From NCBI RefSeq assembly GCF_048771995.1, contig NC_133063.1, positions 10,522,063 to 10,586,062 on the forward strand: DNA of 64,000 nucleotides, given 5' to 3'. The notes under the pieces are model-generated. The model was not told where the DNA came from. It was given only the letters and a program-made list of their open reading frames with translations, and did not search any database. This document shows positions 1 through 11,350 of this stretch, in pieces. The first letter of the stretch is position 1. Each line of letters begins with the position of its first letter. Origin of the DNA: Taeniopygia guttata (lineage: Eukaryota > Chordata > Aves > Passeriformes > Estrildidae). The translations under genes and the position numbers were made by a program.

Positions 1-643
1 CAGCTCCTGTGGGGCACGGCCAAGGTCATCTTCAGAGCTCAGCCTGTCGTAAAAGCTGAGGGACCTCATTCCTAAGGCCCATCACAGTAGGGTAGAACAC
101 CAGCTGCTGCTCTTGAGTGGCAGAAGGGCCTTGTTTAGGCAAAGTCCTGCTTCAAGCTGGAGTTCTTAGCTTTGCTGTAGGCACTTTGCAATATTCTTCC
201 TGTTCTGGAAAGGGCAGCTGTTGATAAAAATGGATTCCAGAACCCAAGATGCCTTGCATGTTTGCAAGGATTAAATCTTTTGTTGAATGTCCCAGAGTGT
301 TCATTGCCCAAACAGAGAGGTTGTGTTTGTCCTGCTGCCCTTAATGTCTGTAGACAACAATCACTTCTCTTGCTTACACTTTTCTGATCCCTGTCTCCTC
401 TGACTGTTTCTTGATGTGCTTAGATTTTAGTTTAGACTTCTAGTTTTGGACAGGCCATCTGTGCTGCAGGGCTGCTTGTCCTGCTGCTGTTGTTTTTTAG
501 GTGGTGGCGGTGTGGTGGTGGTGTTGTTTCCTGAGGGAGTGAGTTGAAAGGGCGCAGTGTCCCAGAGAGTGGGGCTGCCTTTCTGATCTGCTGCAGGGTG
601 GGATCTCTTTTGAAGGGAGCATCTTTCCTTGGGATTTTTACAG

Positions 644-3600
644 AGATGCTGGTGAGCGAGGGAGATCCTGAGGCTAAATACACAGAACTGGAAACAATTG
701 GCAGAGGGTGAGTGCAGCCACAGTTCCTTCCATTTACTCTTTGTCCCTGGACTTTTTTCCTCTTGTACTGTGGATTCCTGCACTTGCAGGGACTAATGGA
801 CTTCTTCTTTCTCTGCGGCCGTTTTGTTTCTAGGGGTTTTGGCACGGTGTGCATGGCAGTGGAGACTGCCACAGGAGAAGAGGTAAGCGTCAAGCAGCGC
901 CACAGCTTCTGCAGAACTGTTTTAGGACAGCATTTGATCTGTCGTGTCTGGAAGAGTTTGCTTTGTTGCTGTGAAAGGGAGAATGCCAGTGGAATGATCA
1001 AGCCCCCTAGAGGTTGTCCAGCAGTTTTGCTCCATTTTTCTGGCAGAAATTGACTTTCTGCTTGCAAGAGGTGTGTGAATGAAAATGGGGATGATCAAGT
1101 AAAGCCATGGGGGAAGTCTTTGGGAACGGTGAGTGTTGTTAGAGCTTTGAGGTGGACAGCATAGACCATGTTTCTGCCAGGTTTCCAAGGCAAAGGCTAT
1201 CTGGCTCTTTGTCCTGGGAGGGGCCCAAGCAAGCGGTCTGATGCCTAGCCACAAGGCAGCTTGGCCCAGCCCAGCTCTGTCACCCATCATCACTGTCTCC
1301 GTGTTCCCCTGGTGGTTCTGTGCCACCAACTTTGGTTCATGTTTTCCATGTTGTTTTAGGTGGCCATAAAGAAAATTAGTCTCCTGGAAGAGAGCAACAG
1401 CGAGGTGTGCCTGAATGAAATCCAGATCATGCGTGGCAATAAGAATGCCAATCTTGTGACCTTTGTAGACAGGTGAGTGGTTCTGCTGTTCTGCCATGAA
1501 AGGTCATTCACATCCTGCAAGCCAGAAGTTCAATCACTCCTTTGGTGGCTGGCAGAGGATGGAGCTGTTAATTCCTGCTTCTGGGCTGATCTACAGCGTC
1601 CTGGGAGGAGATTGCATTGGGGCTGCGTTCATCTTTGCTAGCATACCTAGTTTGAAGTGTGCTTTCAAAGACCAGCCTTGGCCCTGTCTCACTGAGCCAA
1701 CAGCCTCAAAGTTCCTGTCCTCTCTCCACATGGTTTCATTTGTTTTGGCAATTGATTTTTTCCCACGGGTCTCCAGTGCTGACAAAGCACTGTAGATTGT
1801 ATTTCCCTTGGTCTGTTGCATTGGTGTGGATACCAAGCAGCCTTTAGACTGCATAGAGTTCAAGCCCTGTAGAGCATTGTGAATGACTATTCCTCCTGTC
1901 TTCCTCTGAGAGAGACACAGGAGCAAGAATTCACCAGGTCATGTAAGTGCACACCTTCATCTCCAGGCTGTTGTTTCCTCCTTTCAGCTACCTGGTGGAT
2001 GAGGAACTCTGGCTGGTGATGGAATACATGGACGGAGGTTCTTTACACGATGTCATTAGGGAGACTCATATGGCAGAAGGAGAGATAGCAGCTGTCTCTC
2101 GGGAGGTAAGGGATGGCGCTTGTGCTTCTCATGGCTTGGTCGGGACGGCCCTTCCAAATGGGTGATAAGGAGAGGAGAGATTTCCCCTTCCAAGCTTCCT
2201 TTCTGCATTTCTCTTATGCCTGGCAGTAGCAAGAGCAGATGAAGTGCCTGCCAATGTGCCTGCCCTTCTTCTAGTGTGTTTGTGTTTGCCTCTCTAAAGC
2301 TTTGCCTGGAGCCTGTGAGTGCTGCATTCCTTCCCCACAAGAGAAAAGTGGCTGGTGGCACCATGTTGAGCAAGTGGCAAAGACAAAGAGATCCTCACGG
2401 GACTCTCACAGAGCTCAGCCTCAAAGGGGAGCTTTGCACCCCAAGTGGTGTTTGCAAAAGCAGACACTGTTGTCTGGCTGCAGAGAGTACAGGCACTGCA
2501 GCAGTGCACCTTGAGTCTGTGTTTGCAGGGCACTGGCCAGAGTAACAATTGCCCTTTCCCTTTCAAAAGCAAAGAGCCACGCCCTTAGAAAAGCTCTGCT
2601 GTCCTCGTGTTGGAGCAGCCAGCTCTGCTGCCTTTGCCAGCAGCCTGGCCTGCCGTGGCTCTGCATCCCCCAGGAAGTCAGTCTTGCAGGTGTGCCACTG
2701 CCCTGATTGTGGCACGCAATGCACTCAGGCTCGTGTTCCTTTTTCCTCTCTCAGTGCCTGCAAGGCCTGGATTTCCTTCACTCCAAGCAAGTGATCCACC
2801 GTAACATAAAAGCCACAACATTCTCCTGGGCTTGGACGGCTCTGTCAAGTTGGGTGTGTGTTGCTGGCCAGGCTCAGCCGTGGTGGGCTGCGGTGTGGGG
2901 CTGCCTTTGGGTGCTGCCGCTTCCCTGGTGCCTGTGGCAGTGCAGGCTGCCCTGCTGCGAGCGCAGAGCACAGCCACAAGGTGCAGGGAGCTGTAGCTGG
3001 GCAGAAGGGGTCAGGAGTGCCTTTGGCTTGTGTGTGTCCCTTCCCCAGGAAGGCAGCAGCAGTCTAATAGCTTCAGGGGACTAAAAGCCACTGCCTGAAG
3101 TCGGGGGCTTTTGCAGAGTGGCCAATTGCGTATTTCCTCAGCTGCAGGCTCGAGGAATAGCAGCATGCCCCTGGTACAGCTGGATTCCACACTGCCTTCT
3201 TAGACATTGATTCAGTGGGGAATTCTTTTCTTTGCTTTCCTTTTTCACGCTGGCTTGATGTGAGTGTTTTTTCTCCTCAGCTGATTTTGGCCTTGCTGCT
3301 CAGCTCACCGCTGAGCAGAGCAAACGGAGATCAGCTGTTGGGACTACTCACTGGATGGTGCCAGAAATTTTCACAGGGAAGCCCTACGGCCCCAAAGTGG
3401 ACATCTGGTCCTTTGGCATTGTGGGGATCGAGATGGTGGAAGGAGCACCTCCTTACCTGATGAACACCTCCCGCACGGTACGCTGCAACTACCCTCAGAT
3501 GCTCCTGTCACTCTGACTAAATCTACTCCCATTCTGCTGCCTGGGAAGCTTGCTAACACCTGACAATGATAGGTGCCAGACTGCATAGTCTCTTATGCTT

Positions 3601-4704
3601 CTCGGCCAGATTATCCCCTTGGCATTTCATCATGAATAGCACAAGAAAATCACTATGCCTTTTCCTTGGTGGAAGCTTTGCCTAAGAGAGCAGTGAGCAG
3701 CTTTACCTAAAGGAGCAGTGAGCTGCATTTTATGGGAGGAATCCTTGGAAATAGTACAGTTAGATTAAAGTCTGTCTTCCACCTTGCCTGTAGAGCTGGT
3801 GTCAGTGCTGAGAGAAGCAAAGTGTGCTGCTGCTGATGGAGTTGCTCCTAATTCCATCAGCCAATGAAATCAGGGGTCAAGGCAAGAGCCTTTGCATGTT
3901 GGACTGGCTACGGCTGCGCCTGGCTTTGGGTTCTTTTAGTAGGGGTAGGAAAGGTATCTCCCTCCCTCTGGCAGGGAGTAAAGAGCCACTGGGGAGTGGA
4001 GCTTGTCCAGTGGGGTCTGTGTGAGCAGTTTGGCGTGTGAAGGAGACAGGTGGAGCGTGGCATTTCCTTCTTCTCCAGGTTCAGCAGCTGATAAGCACCA
4101 GGGGCACCCCGAAGCTGCAGAAGCCCAGGCAACAGTCGGCTTGGCTGCGAGACTTTCTCTGCTGCTGCCTGGAGACGGACGAGGACAGGCGCTGGTCTGC
4201 CCAGGAACTTCTGCAGGTAAAAGGCAAAGCGGCTGCCGGGTGCGCCGGCCGCCCGCTGCCAGGGGCTCCTCGTCTGCTCAAGTCCAAGGCGGCAGATGGG
4301 CCCTGCTCCTGAGAATCTCCAGTCTGGGGGCTTTTCAAAGGAAAACAGAGGAGAATCCTGGCCTGGAATGGGTTGGAAGGAGCCTTTCCAGGTCACCTAG
4401 ACCAAATCTCATTCAGCTGAAGCCATCTGGGTTAATGGATTTGAATGGATTTGTGGGATTGGGAGCCATGTTTGGCTCATGTAGCATGGTCCTGGATGTG
4501 GAGACAGAGGTGCACAGAATGCTCTCCTTTGTGTATCTTTCTGCTTGCCAGAGAAAGCCAGTTTCAGCCTGTGAGGTCAGTAGAAATTAATGTCTTCTTT
4601 TTCTCTTTGGGCAGCATCCTTTTGTAACCTCAGCCAAGCCGACCTCCAGCCTGACGCCTCTGATCATGGCAACGCAGCAGTTTATGGCCGACAGGAGATA
4701 CTAG
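644..4704 (+). pseudogene. PAK3L: PAK3-like kinase copy A, kinase-domain exons only in window, probably inactive
   Basis: Eight exons with GT-AG borders are visible: 644-707, 834-882, 1360-1472, 1988-2105, 2755-2853, 3281-3477, 4079-4216 and 4615-4704 (TAG stop). They encode a group I PAK kinase domain: glycine loop GRGGFG, VAIK with the ATP-binding lysine, gatekeeper-region [10 protein letters not shown], catalytic loop, DFG, substrate-lobe motif [11 protein letters not shown], and tail HPFVTSAKP. The 5' exons lie left of the window; by comparison with copy B they would encode a leader and a low-complexity N-terminus. Three defects are seen. The catalytic-loop exon is 99 bases rather than 100, which shifts the frame after HRxIK. 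HRD reads HRN, so the catalytic base is lost. APE reads VPE. The frameshift is shared with copy B; the other two are private. The gene is most likely a pseudogene, though transcription is possible. Confidence 0.8.
4355..4415 (-). mobile_element. CR1 LINE 3'-end fragment
   Basis: A short stretch in the last intron of copy A resembles the reverse complement of the CR1 3' end (GGTTGGAAGGAGCCTTTCCAGGT followed by a CTAGACCAA-like segment). The same fragment is in copy B at about 50,580-50,630, so it predates that duplication. Confidence 0.5.
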
Positions 4705-4791
4705 CCCTGCAAGAGGCCATTGGTGTTTTTTGTAGTTTCTAGTGTCTGGTTTATAGCTCCTAGTTCGTAGTTTCTTTAGACTGGTAGTCAA

Positions 4792-4797
4792 AATAAA
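4792..4797 (+). promoter_or_regulatory. Poly(A) signal of copy A
   Basis: AATAAA lies 88 bases after the TAG of copy A, with an overlapping second AATAA motif. Copy B has the equivalent signal at 51,001. Confidence 0.6.
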
Positions 4798-4810
4798 TAA
4801 GGCAATACAT

Positions 4811-5419
4811 GTTATAAAAAGAAGAGCCTAAAAGTTATGCTAACGTGGTTTTAGAATTATCCTCTGTTAGAATGTTGTTATTACTGTTAATCACTTCCCT
4901 GCATTCATTCCTTGTTAGAAATCCTTCTCTGTTAGATTCTGTTTCACTGTGCTGCCGGCTGCTGCTTCCTAGAAAATGGCATCTGGGCCTGTCAGGGGGA
5001 GTTGACATCAGAGACAGTATGCAAATACAGGAACTCTTCAGAAACTATGCTAGAATCACCTAGAACTATGAGCCTTCACAAAATTATACACCAGGACACT
5101 TGCAGAAGAGTGAGCATCTAACCCTAGTACCTAGAGAGATGCTTTTAATCTGTCACTCTAACCACTAGACACCTCAAACAGTATGAGGACCCTAGACCAT
5201 AGCACAGACCGTGAGAAGAAGGGGAAGAATCCTGCCGCTCCTGTGAGGATGGATTCCCCAGCGCTGCCTGCAGCTGAAGCGGACAAAGCTGAATTACTCC
5301 TCCTCAGCGCCCCTCCAGGAAGCAGCAGCTGGCATGTGCACAGCCTGTCAGGCTCCCACCTGAGCTGATCTCACTAAATAAAGGCATTTTAAAGGAGAAT
5401 CATCTCCTGCCCATTTATT
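4811..5419. mobile_element. Insertion of about 0.6 kb in the 3' flank of copy A, possibly a solo LTR
   Basis: This block is absent from the matching position in copy B (around 51,010). Its edges carry similar short sequences (CAATACAT before, CAATATGT after), which look like a worn target-site duplication. It contains an AATAAA near its right end. Family not recognised; a solo LTR is the best guess. Confidence 0.4.
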
Positions 5420-5795
5420 ACAATATGTAAGACCTTCACTGTGTTGGAAGCCTCCCGTTGTTCTCACCCTCTGAATAAGCTCTAAATTTGCTTCTGAATG
5501 GACAGGTGTTTCTTAAATGTAGGAAGAGCCATAGTAGGGGTTTGTGGCATGGATTGTAAGCGGGCAAAGGACTTCTACCTTTGGTGCCTCCAGGCCACAA
5601 CCTCTTGTGGAGAGACAGGCTGGCAGCAGTGACTAGAGGACCAGAGTAGAGCAAAATGGAGCAGAGCAGTGGTTTCAGTGCAGGGCATGCTGCTGTGGCT
5701 GTGGTTGTGTTGCAGCTCTTGGGAAAGGTTGGGAGTGTCTGTGCTGCTGTGGGCAGAGGGGGAGGGAGCCGGGCTTCTCCACAGGCTCATGCGCA
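5420..5795 (+). repeat. 3' flank of copy A shared with copy B (51,016-51,393)
   Basis: The flank resumes after the insertion with ACCTTCACTGTG and runs parallel to the copy B flank up to CCGGGCTTCTCCACAGGCTC. There the copy B side switches to repeat R. No coding content is recognised. Confidence 0.75.
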
Positions 5796-6129
5796 GGTGT
5801 GACTCCACTTCTGGGAAGACTTGCATGGTCCCTCAAGCCTTCCTCTGACCTTGAGCGAAGTCTTGGTAGGCTCTTGCTCCAAGAGTCCCTCTCAGAGCTG
5901 GGGCAAAGGCTCCAGGCCAACCCTCTTGCAAGGCAGATGCCAACCCCTGCAGCCACTGTACTCCAAAGGAGCTTGGTGCCAGCCCCTGGTGCTTCTCTAG
6001 GGGAACTGAGCACCCTCCCCACGGCACACTGCCTGCATGGCACTGGGCTGGGAACCACTTACCCAGGTGTGGGCAATCCCTCCTACCTAGGGTGAGGAAC
6101 AGCCCTGTGACGTCCACTCTTTTCACAGG

Positions 6130-9100
6130 CTGGAGCTCAGAGATCTAATGCAGCTCCTCATTGACTCTGGAGGCAGGCGGTCTGAGCACCATTGGTTCCA
6201 GCATGGTGTCCACAGCCCTCAGGGTCTGCAAGGACAATAGAGAGTGACAGCAGTGATTTTGCTGTTCCTCCTCACCCTGGAAGACTCAGCTGAACTCTCA
6301 GGGATAAGACAGGATGTACATCCTGCCCAGGAGAGAGACATGGGCAGAGAGTTTGCTGACTACATATAAATAGAAAAATACCAATTTCAGTTAAAAAATT
6401 TAATTTATTGCAGATTGCTATAACTGTACGGCCTATGTCTAAGCATGCAAATATCAGTATATCTATCTAAATAGCCATATACCTCTAACTGTGTAAGTAC
6501 AACAACATAATACATCTATAAGTGTAACTATACAGAGAGGGATCCCAGGTCTATTTTCACAGGCTTTCCCTTGGTAGCTTCCTCTTATGCAGAGCAGCCT
6601 TTCTGGAAAGGTACAGCAGATGGACATCTAGGAAGCAAAGGGAACACTGAGTCAACACTGGAACTAGTTTGTCTCCCCTGGCAGCACATCTAGCAATTCT
6701 ACTTTTACCAGAGACTATAAAACATGGTCCAAAAGGCAGGTTATCCCTTGGAAATTTGAAGCCTGCTGTTTAAAGAATAGGAATGCTTCCAAGTTTTCAA
6801 AACTTTAAGGTTTTGAAGTATCCTGAAAAAAGCTGCAACACTAGCACTGTAAAAGGCACCCACAAGAACTTTAAACAGAGACATTCACATTTCATGAAAA
6901 GAACTCCAGCTTGTTTATTCTCTGTACTGAAAAGAGACCTCACTCCTCACTTAAATGGTAGAAACTGATGGGCATTGTGAGATGAATTATTAACTAACAT
7001 TGTTACCTGGGACAGAGAAACTACCCTGTGAAGTGAGTAACCGCTTCTTCGACTCTTCCGTCAGCTCTTGGATGAACTACTCTCATCTCCCCTTTCTGTA
7101 GAAGTCAGACTCATAGTAGCTGTCTCAGTCATCTCCAAAAACATGTAGACTCTCTTCTTACCAGGGTCCTTTTGTTTAAGGGCACTGTTCCTACATCTCA
7201 TGCTTTGTCAAGTGAAGCTCTCTCTTCCACCACAATGTTCACAGGCTCACTTCCTGAAGACACACACTGACCCAAAATATTCTTCTTGAATGAATAAAAG
7301 TAAAAAGAAAAAAGAAGCAAACCCAATGATCACTTGCTATTTTCTTGTAATCATTTTTGGGACACAGTAATAACTGTTCTTCCCCACCCTGGAAGGACAT
7401 GTAACACAAGATTAACACTGTTAACATGGTTAACATGGCCAGCCTTTTAAATTCAGACATTTGACAAATGGAAACTCAAACTCTTACAAAATACCTATTA
7501 ATCAAAATACAGAATCAAAAAAAAACCCAGAATACAGCAAGTAAGAATACATGTCCTCGCAGTCTGAGCTTTGCCCTTGCTTGTGACACTAGCTGTAAGA
7601 AACAAGGAGAAACCCAGAGGGAGAAATCAAGGTGCCTTCCTAGTTACCAGTAGACTTACATGTATGTTATTACTGAGAGATCTTGCTCAAACCACTGCAC
7701 AGGTCTGTGTGGTGCAAAACTACATTCATAAGCCATAAATTTCTGGCTGTGAATCTCACCCACCTTGTACAATTACTAGGTCTAATTACAAATTAATAAT
7801 TTAATAATTATTAAATGATAACATGTGGCTTGCTTTTTGGAGCTCTTCTCTCTCGCTCCATATGTATTTTGTAGGCAACCATTTACTGCACGGGTATGTT
7901 TCCATTATTACGTGGCAAAAGTTTATAGGATTAAAAAAACTTTATAAAGCTAGACAACCTAGTTAGGTTTCTGTTCCACTAAGCAAGTAAAGGCCTGAAG
8001 TTAAGTACCTGGAATTTATCTTTAGACAGAAAGATATTCTCATTATCACTTGTTAAAGAATGTAAGTCTCTTCTGCAAATGGCTAGCCATCAGTATCTTG
8101 AAGATGAATGATTGTTTAGAGCCTGAAAGATTTCCTTCTATTAAGGAAGAGAAGGCTTTTGAAAACTGGTACGTGTGAATGTACAGAAGACAAAAGGGCA
8201 TCACACTGAGTAAAAGGAAATGGATAGTTCCAAAAGATCATACTCCGCACCTTTAGTCTGCTCTTACTCAAATATTTAAAGGACAATGCCTGTGTATATT
8301 AATAGAAATAGGCATTTTTTGATGGAGCCGTATAAAAATATGCAAAAAGGCTGCGTCAATACAGGAGCTAAACAGCCAGAGAAGTCAGGAAAGAGCCAAG
8401 AGTTAAAGAAAGGACATTTTTAATCAAAATAATGAAGCTGTCAAACCAAAGGCCAAGTAGTCCCTGAACTACTCTTCAACACAGAACAAGCTGCAAATCT
8501 TTAACCACTTCACATCCAGGATCAACAATAACCTTCTCATCATACACACAACTTATGAGGACTCAAAACAAAGACACCTTGACACGCTTAATCCCTCTAT
8601 TCCTAAGGATGAAATCTGGGCTGTAATTGCCAAAGCCTTCAACAATGGAAAATATGCACTTCTCGAAACGCTGCTGAAAAGCTGTCAAAACTGGTAAAGT
8701 TCGAAGTGCAGGCAAGGTAATTCACTTAGTGGACACTGAGCAGGAAGTCCTGCCACCTCTGTGTGTGCTGGCACAAGGACATGCTCCTCTCTACCCAGCA
8801 CTGAACAGAACAGCCTTGTCCAGGCTGGAGCTTTGTAAGGGATACACTAGAATATACATCTTTCTGAAAGACAGCCAAGAGGAAGATGACTAATCATTGC
8901 AACACAGACAGCACACTAGTGGAAAGTTTGCACCAGCTGAGGATTTCCCATGTAGAAACTTAATTGAAAGCATCAGGATACTGAGAGGACAAAATAAAAA
9001 AAAAGAGTAGCTTCAACATACACGAACATGGCATTTCAAGTGCCTACATAATAGGCAGGTCTCATGCAGCAGCAAGAGATGCAGCCAACCTTTTTCTTTT

Positions 9101-9735
9101 CCTTTGTGTTCAAAGCAAAAGGAGAGAGTGCATTTGGTGCTCTAATAGAATGACCTCTCGCATGTCCCTCTCTGCACATGAGACTTACAGTTTTCTATAC
9201 AAGAAGGACCAGAGGTTGAGCAAAGGACAGTCACAACTTGTCAGGTGCCATAAAATATGGACATGCTTTGTACCAACCAAATGTTTAAAAATTGTATTTT
9301 CCATAGAAGACATAAAATTAGTAACTCCATCTAACCATTTCCCTGGGTTTTCAACAAAAATGTTTGCCTTCTGTGGGAATTCTCAAAATACGCCTTATGA
9401 TTAAAAACATAACCTAAAAAGTTTCCACTTCATCTACGTGCATGAATCTACAGTGTGCATTTTTCCTTTGAAAATGAGCACCTGAATCTGGCCAACCCAA
9501 GCAATGGTCTCATGCTCCAGAATGAGGGATAGTTTAGATTCACTTCTCTTTTTAAAATTTTGCTTTTAATAAACAAGCACTTACCTAAAGATGCTTTTAC
9601 CTCTCAGGCATATGACGGCACTGAAAAGCTCTCAGTGCACACCCCAGCATCGCCATTGAATAGAGTCGCCTCCAAAGAGGCAGCCAGTTCAGGGTGGGAC
9701 AAAGGAACAACCTCCTTGTGAAACACTAATTTTGA
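6130..9735. other. AT-rich spacer with no recognised gene
   Basis: About 3.6 kb of AT-rich sequence. Open frames are short, lack plausible splice partners and resemble no family known to me. A stretch at about 7,040-7,160 has a short minus-strand open frame ending in a Ser-rich tail, but nothing supports it as an exon. Confidence 0.5.
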
Positions 9736-10371
9736 AGAATGAAGAATCTTAGGAAAGTTAAGATAATAGTTAAATTAGATGTTGCTGAGTTAGTGGAAGT
9801 AGATAAATAGACTTTGTTCATAGTTAACAGTAGCCAGATCCATTAACTCATTGCTTGTCAACTTTATGTTTGGGTAGCTGTGCTTATCATGAGAAACAGA
9901 ATGTGATAAACAGATTTCAGGGACACACAAACAGATGCAGACTTCCCATACTCTAGGAATCCATTAAACACAAGAAAACCAAGGGTTCATTTGTCATATA
10001 TGCATGGGAAGGGTAGAAAGGTCAGAACAAGGAAGACTTATTTTACTTCTTCTTTTGGAGACCCCTCCCCAGAATGGACCCCTGACTCATTTCAGGGAAC
10101 AAAACTACGCATGCTTAATAGCCTTTTTGCCAGTTAGCATACGAAGCGGAGCAGAGGAAGTGACAGGAAAATGAATATGCATTCATATTTTGTGTATTCA
10201 AGACTTCTGTAAATAAAAAGGCTTTGTAATACCTGTGATTTTTGCAGTGCGCATTAGGGAATTATCCCACATACTGCCCAGCCATTCTAATAAACATACA
10301 CTTTTTAGCTTTAAACTGTTAGAGAGTTTTTGTCCGTCTCAGTCGGATATCGATATTAGATCAATATTCAT
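9736..10371 (+). mobile_element. Solo LTR of an avian endogenous retrovirus, probably ERVL-like
   Basis: The block begins near TGAAGAATGAAGAATC, holds TTTGTGTATTCAAGACTTCTGTAAATAAA-type promoter/poly(A) sequence and a second AATAAA, and ends near GTCTCAGTCGGATATCGATA. This order matches the general layout of avian ERVL-type LTRs as I remember them. No internal retroviral genes lie next to it. Borders are approximate. Confidence 0.5.
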
Positions 10372-11139
10372 ATTTTAGTAAATCACTCAAGGGCCTGAAA
10401 CCTCGAGGTCAGCCGGGGCGGGGCTGATGGCAGTGGGGGAAGCTCCTCCATCGCGCACAGTCGGTGACAGTGGCGACACACGAGGGGGAGCGCCAAGCCC
10501 CAGCGGCCGTGGCGCGAGAGCCGCACCAGCCCCACCCCTCTGTCCCTCAGACAGGTGGGGTGACCCTACAATGAACCTCTGGGATGTCGATGAGCTCACC
10601 AGCCATGGAAAATTTAGAACTGAACCATTCAGGCTGCAAGTCACCTCACAAGATCTCCCCTTCAGCCTCCTGCTCAAAGTGTGGCCGTTCATTGGGTCAG
10701 ACCAGGCTGTCTGGCCCTTTACCAGTTAAAGGATGCAATACCTCTTTGGACTCTCACTCCACCATGTTGTAATAAGCTTTTCCTTATTTCCAGCCCAAGC
10801 CTCTGTAGCTTCAGCTGATGCCACCTTCTCTTTTCTCCTGAGAGACACGTCTGTGAAGAGCATGGCCTCAGCCCATGATCCCATCCCATAGCCTCAAGGT
10901 GCTTTCAGAAACCTTACAGCCACCTCTGCTCCAGAGTGAACCAGTCCTGGATCCATGGCCTCACCTATCAGAGGCAATGCCTCAGCCTCACTCTTATGGA
11001 GGCCTTCCCTGAATTTTGCCAATTTGCATCTTGACTTGTGGATCAGGACCTGGATGCAGGATCCATTTGTGCTGTGACATGTGCAGCAGAAGTGATAATC
11101 CCTTTTGTCCTTGCTGAATGCGATAGGATTCCTCTTAGC
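10372..11139. other. Unassigned sequence including a GC-rich block (10,410-10,570)
   Basis: The first part is unusually GC- and CpG-rich for this spacer (GCCGGGGCGGGGC, GCGGCCGTGGCGCGAG). The rest is ordinary sequence with no recognised gene. It may be an old transposon piece or a stray CpG cluster. Confidence 0.3.
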
Positions 11140-11350
11140 TCATTCTCCCCCCAGTTCTGCTACCTGTGGATGGCAGCCCTGCTGTTGTACATAATGACAG
11201 CCTCCTTCTTCTCCTCCTCCTCTTCCCTAGTTTACCATCATCTGCCAGTGTCACGGTGGTTCTTCTTTGCTTTGCCCATTGCTCACAAGTTAAACAGGAA
11301 ACATCCCAGGTTAGACCCCTGCTGGATCGCACTCGTTGCTAGATATTTCC
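11140..11350 (-). mobile_element. Possible old CR1 LINE fragment
   Basis: Phrases such as GTTAGACCCCTGCTGGATCGCAC, followed by a CTCGTTGCTAGA-like segment, resemble the reverse complement of a diverged CR1 body. The match is weak and was made from memory. Confidence 0.25.

Larger units (their letters stand above)
1..5795 (+). repeat. Segmental duplication, left copy (matches 46,226-51,393)
   Basis: The first base of the window already matches position 46,226, and the match runs through all kinase exons and introns of copy A to about 5,795. It is interrupted only by an insertion at about 4,811-5,419 that the other copy lacks. By eye the two copies look roughly 97-99% alike, with scattered substitutions and small indels. 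The match stops where repeat R begins at 51,394 in the other copy. The true left end lies outside the window. Confidence 0.9.

Noticed and set aside
3215-3460. Open frame overlapping the DFG exon of copy A
   Set aside because: It is an out-of-frame reading of a real kinase exon.
7040-7160. Minus-strand frame ending in a Ser-rich tail, considered as a last exon
   Set aside because: No convincing acceptor, no partner exons and no family recognised.
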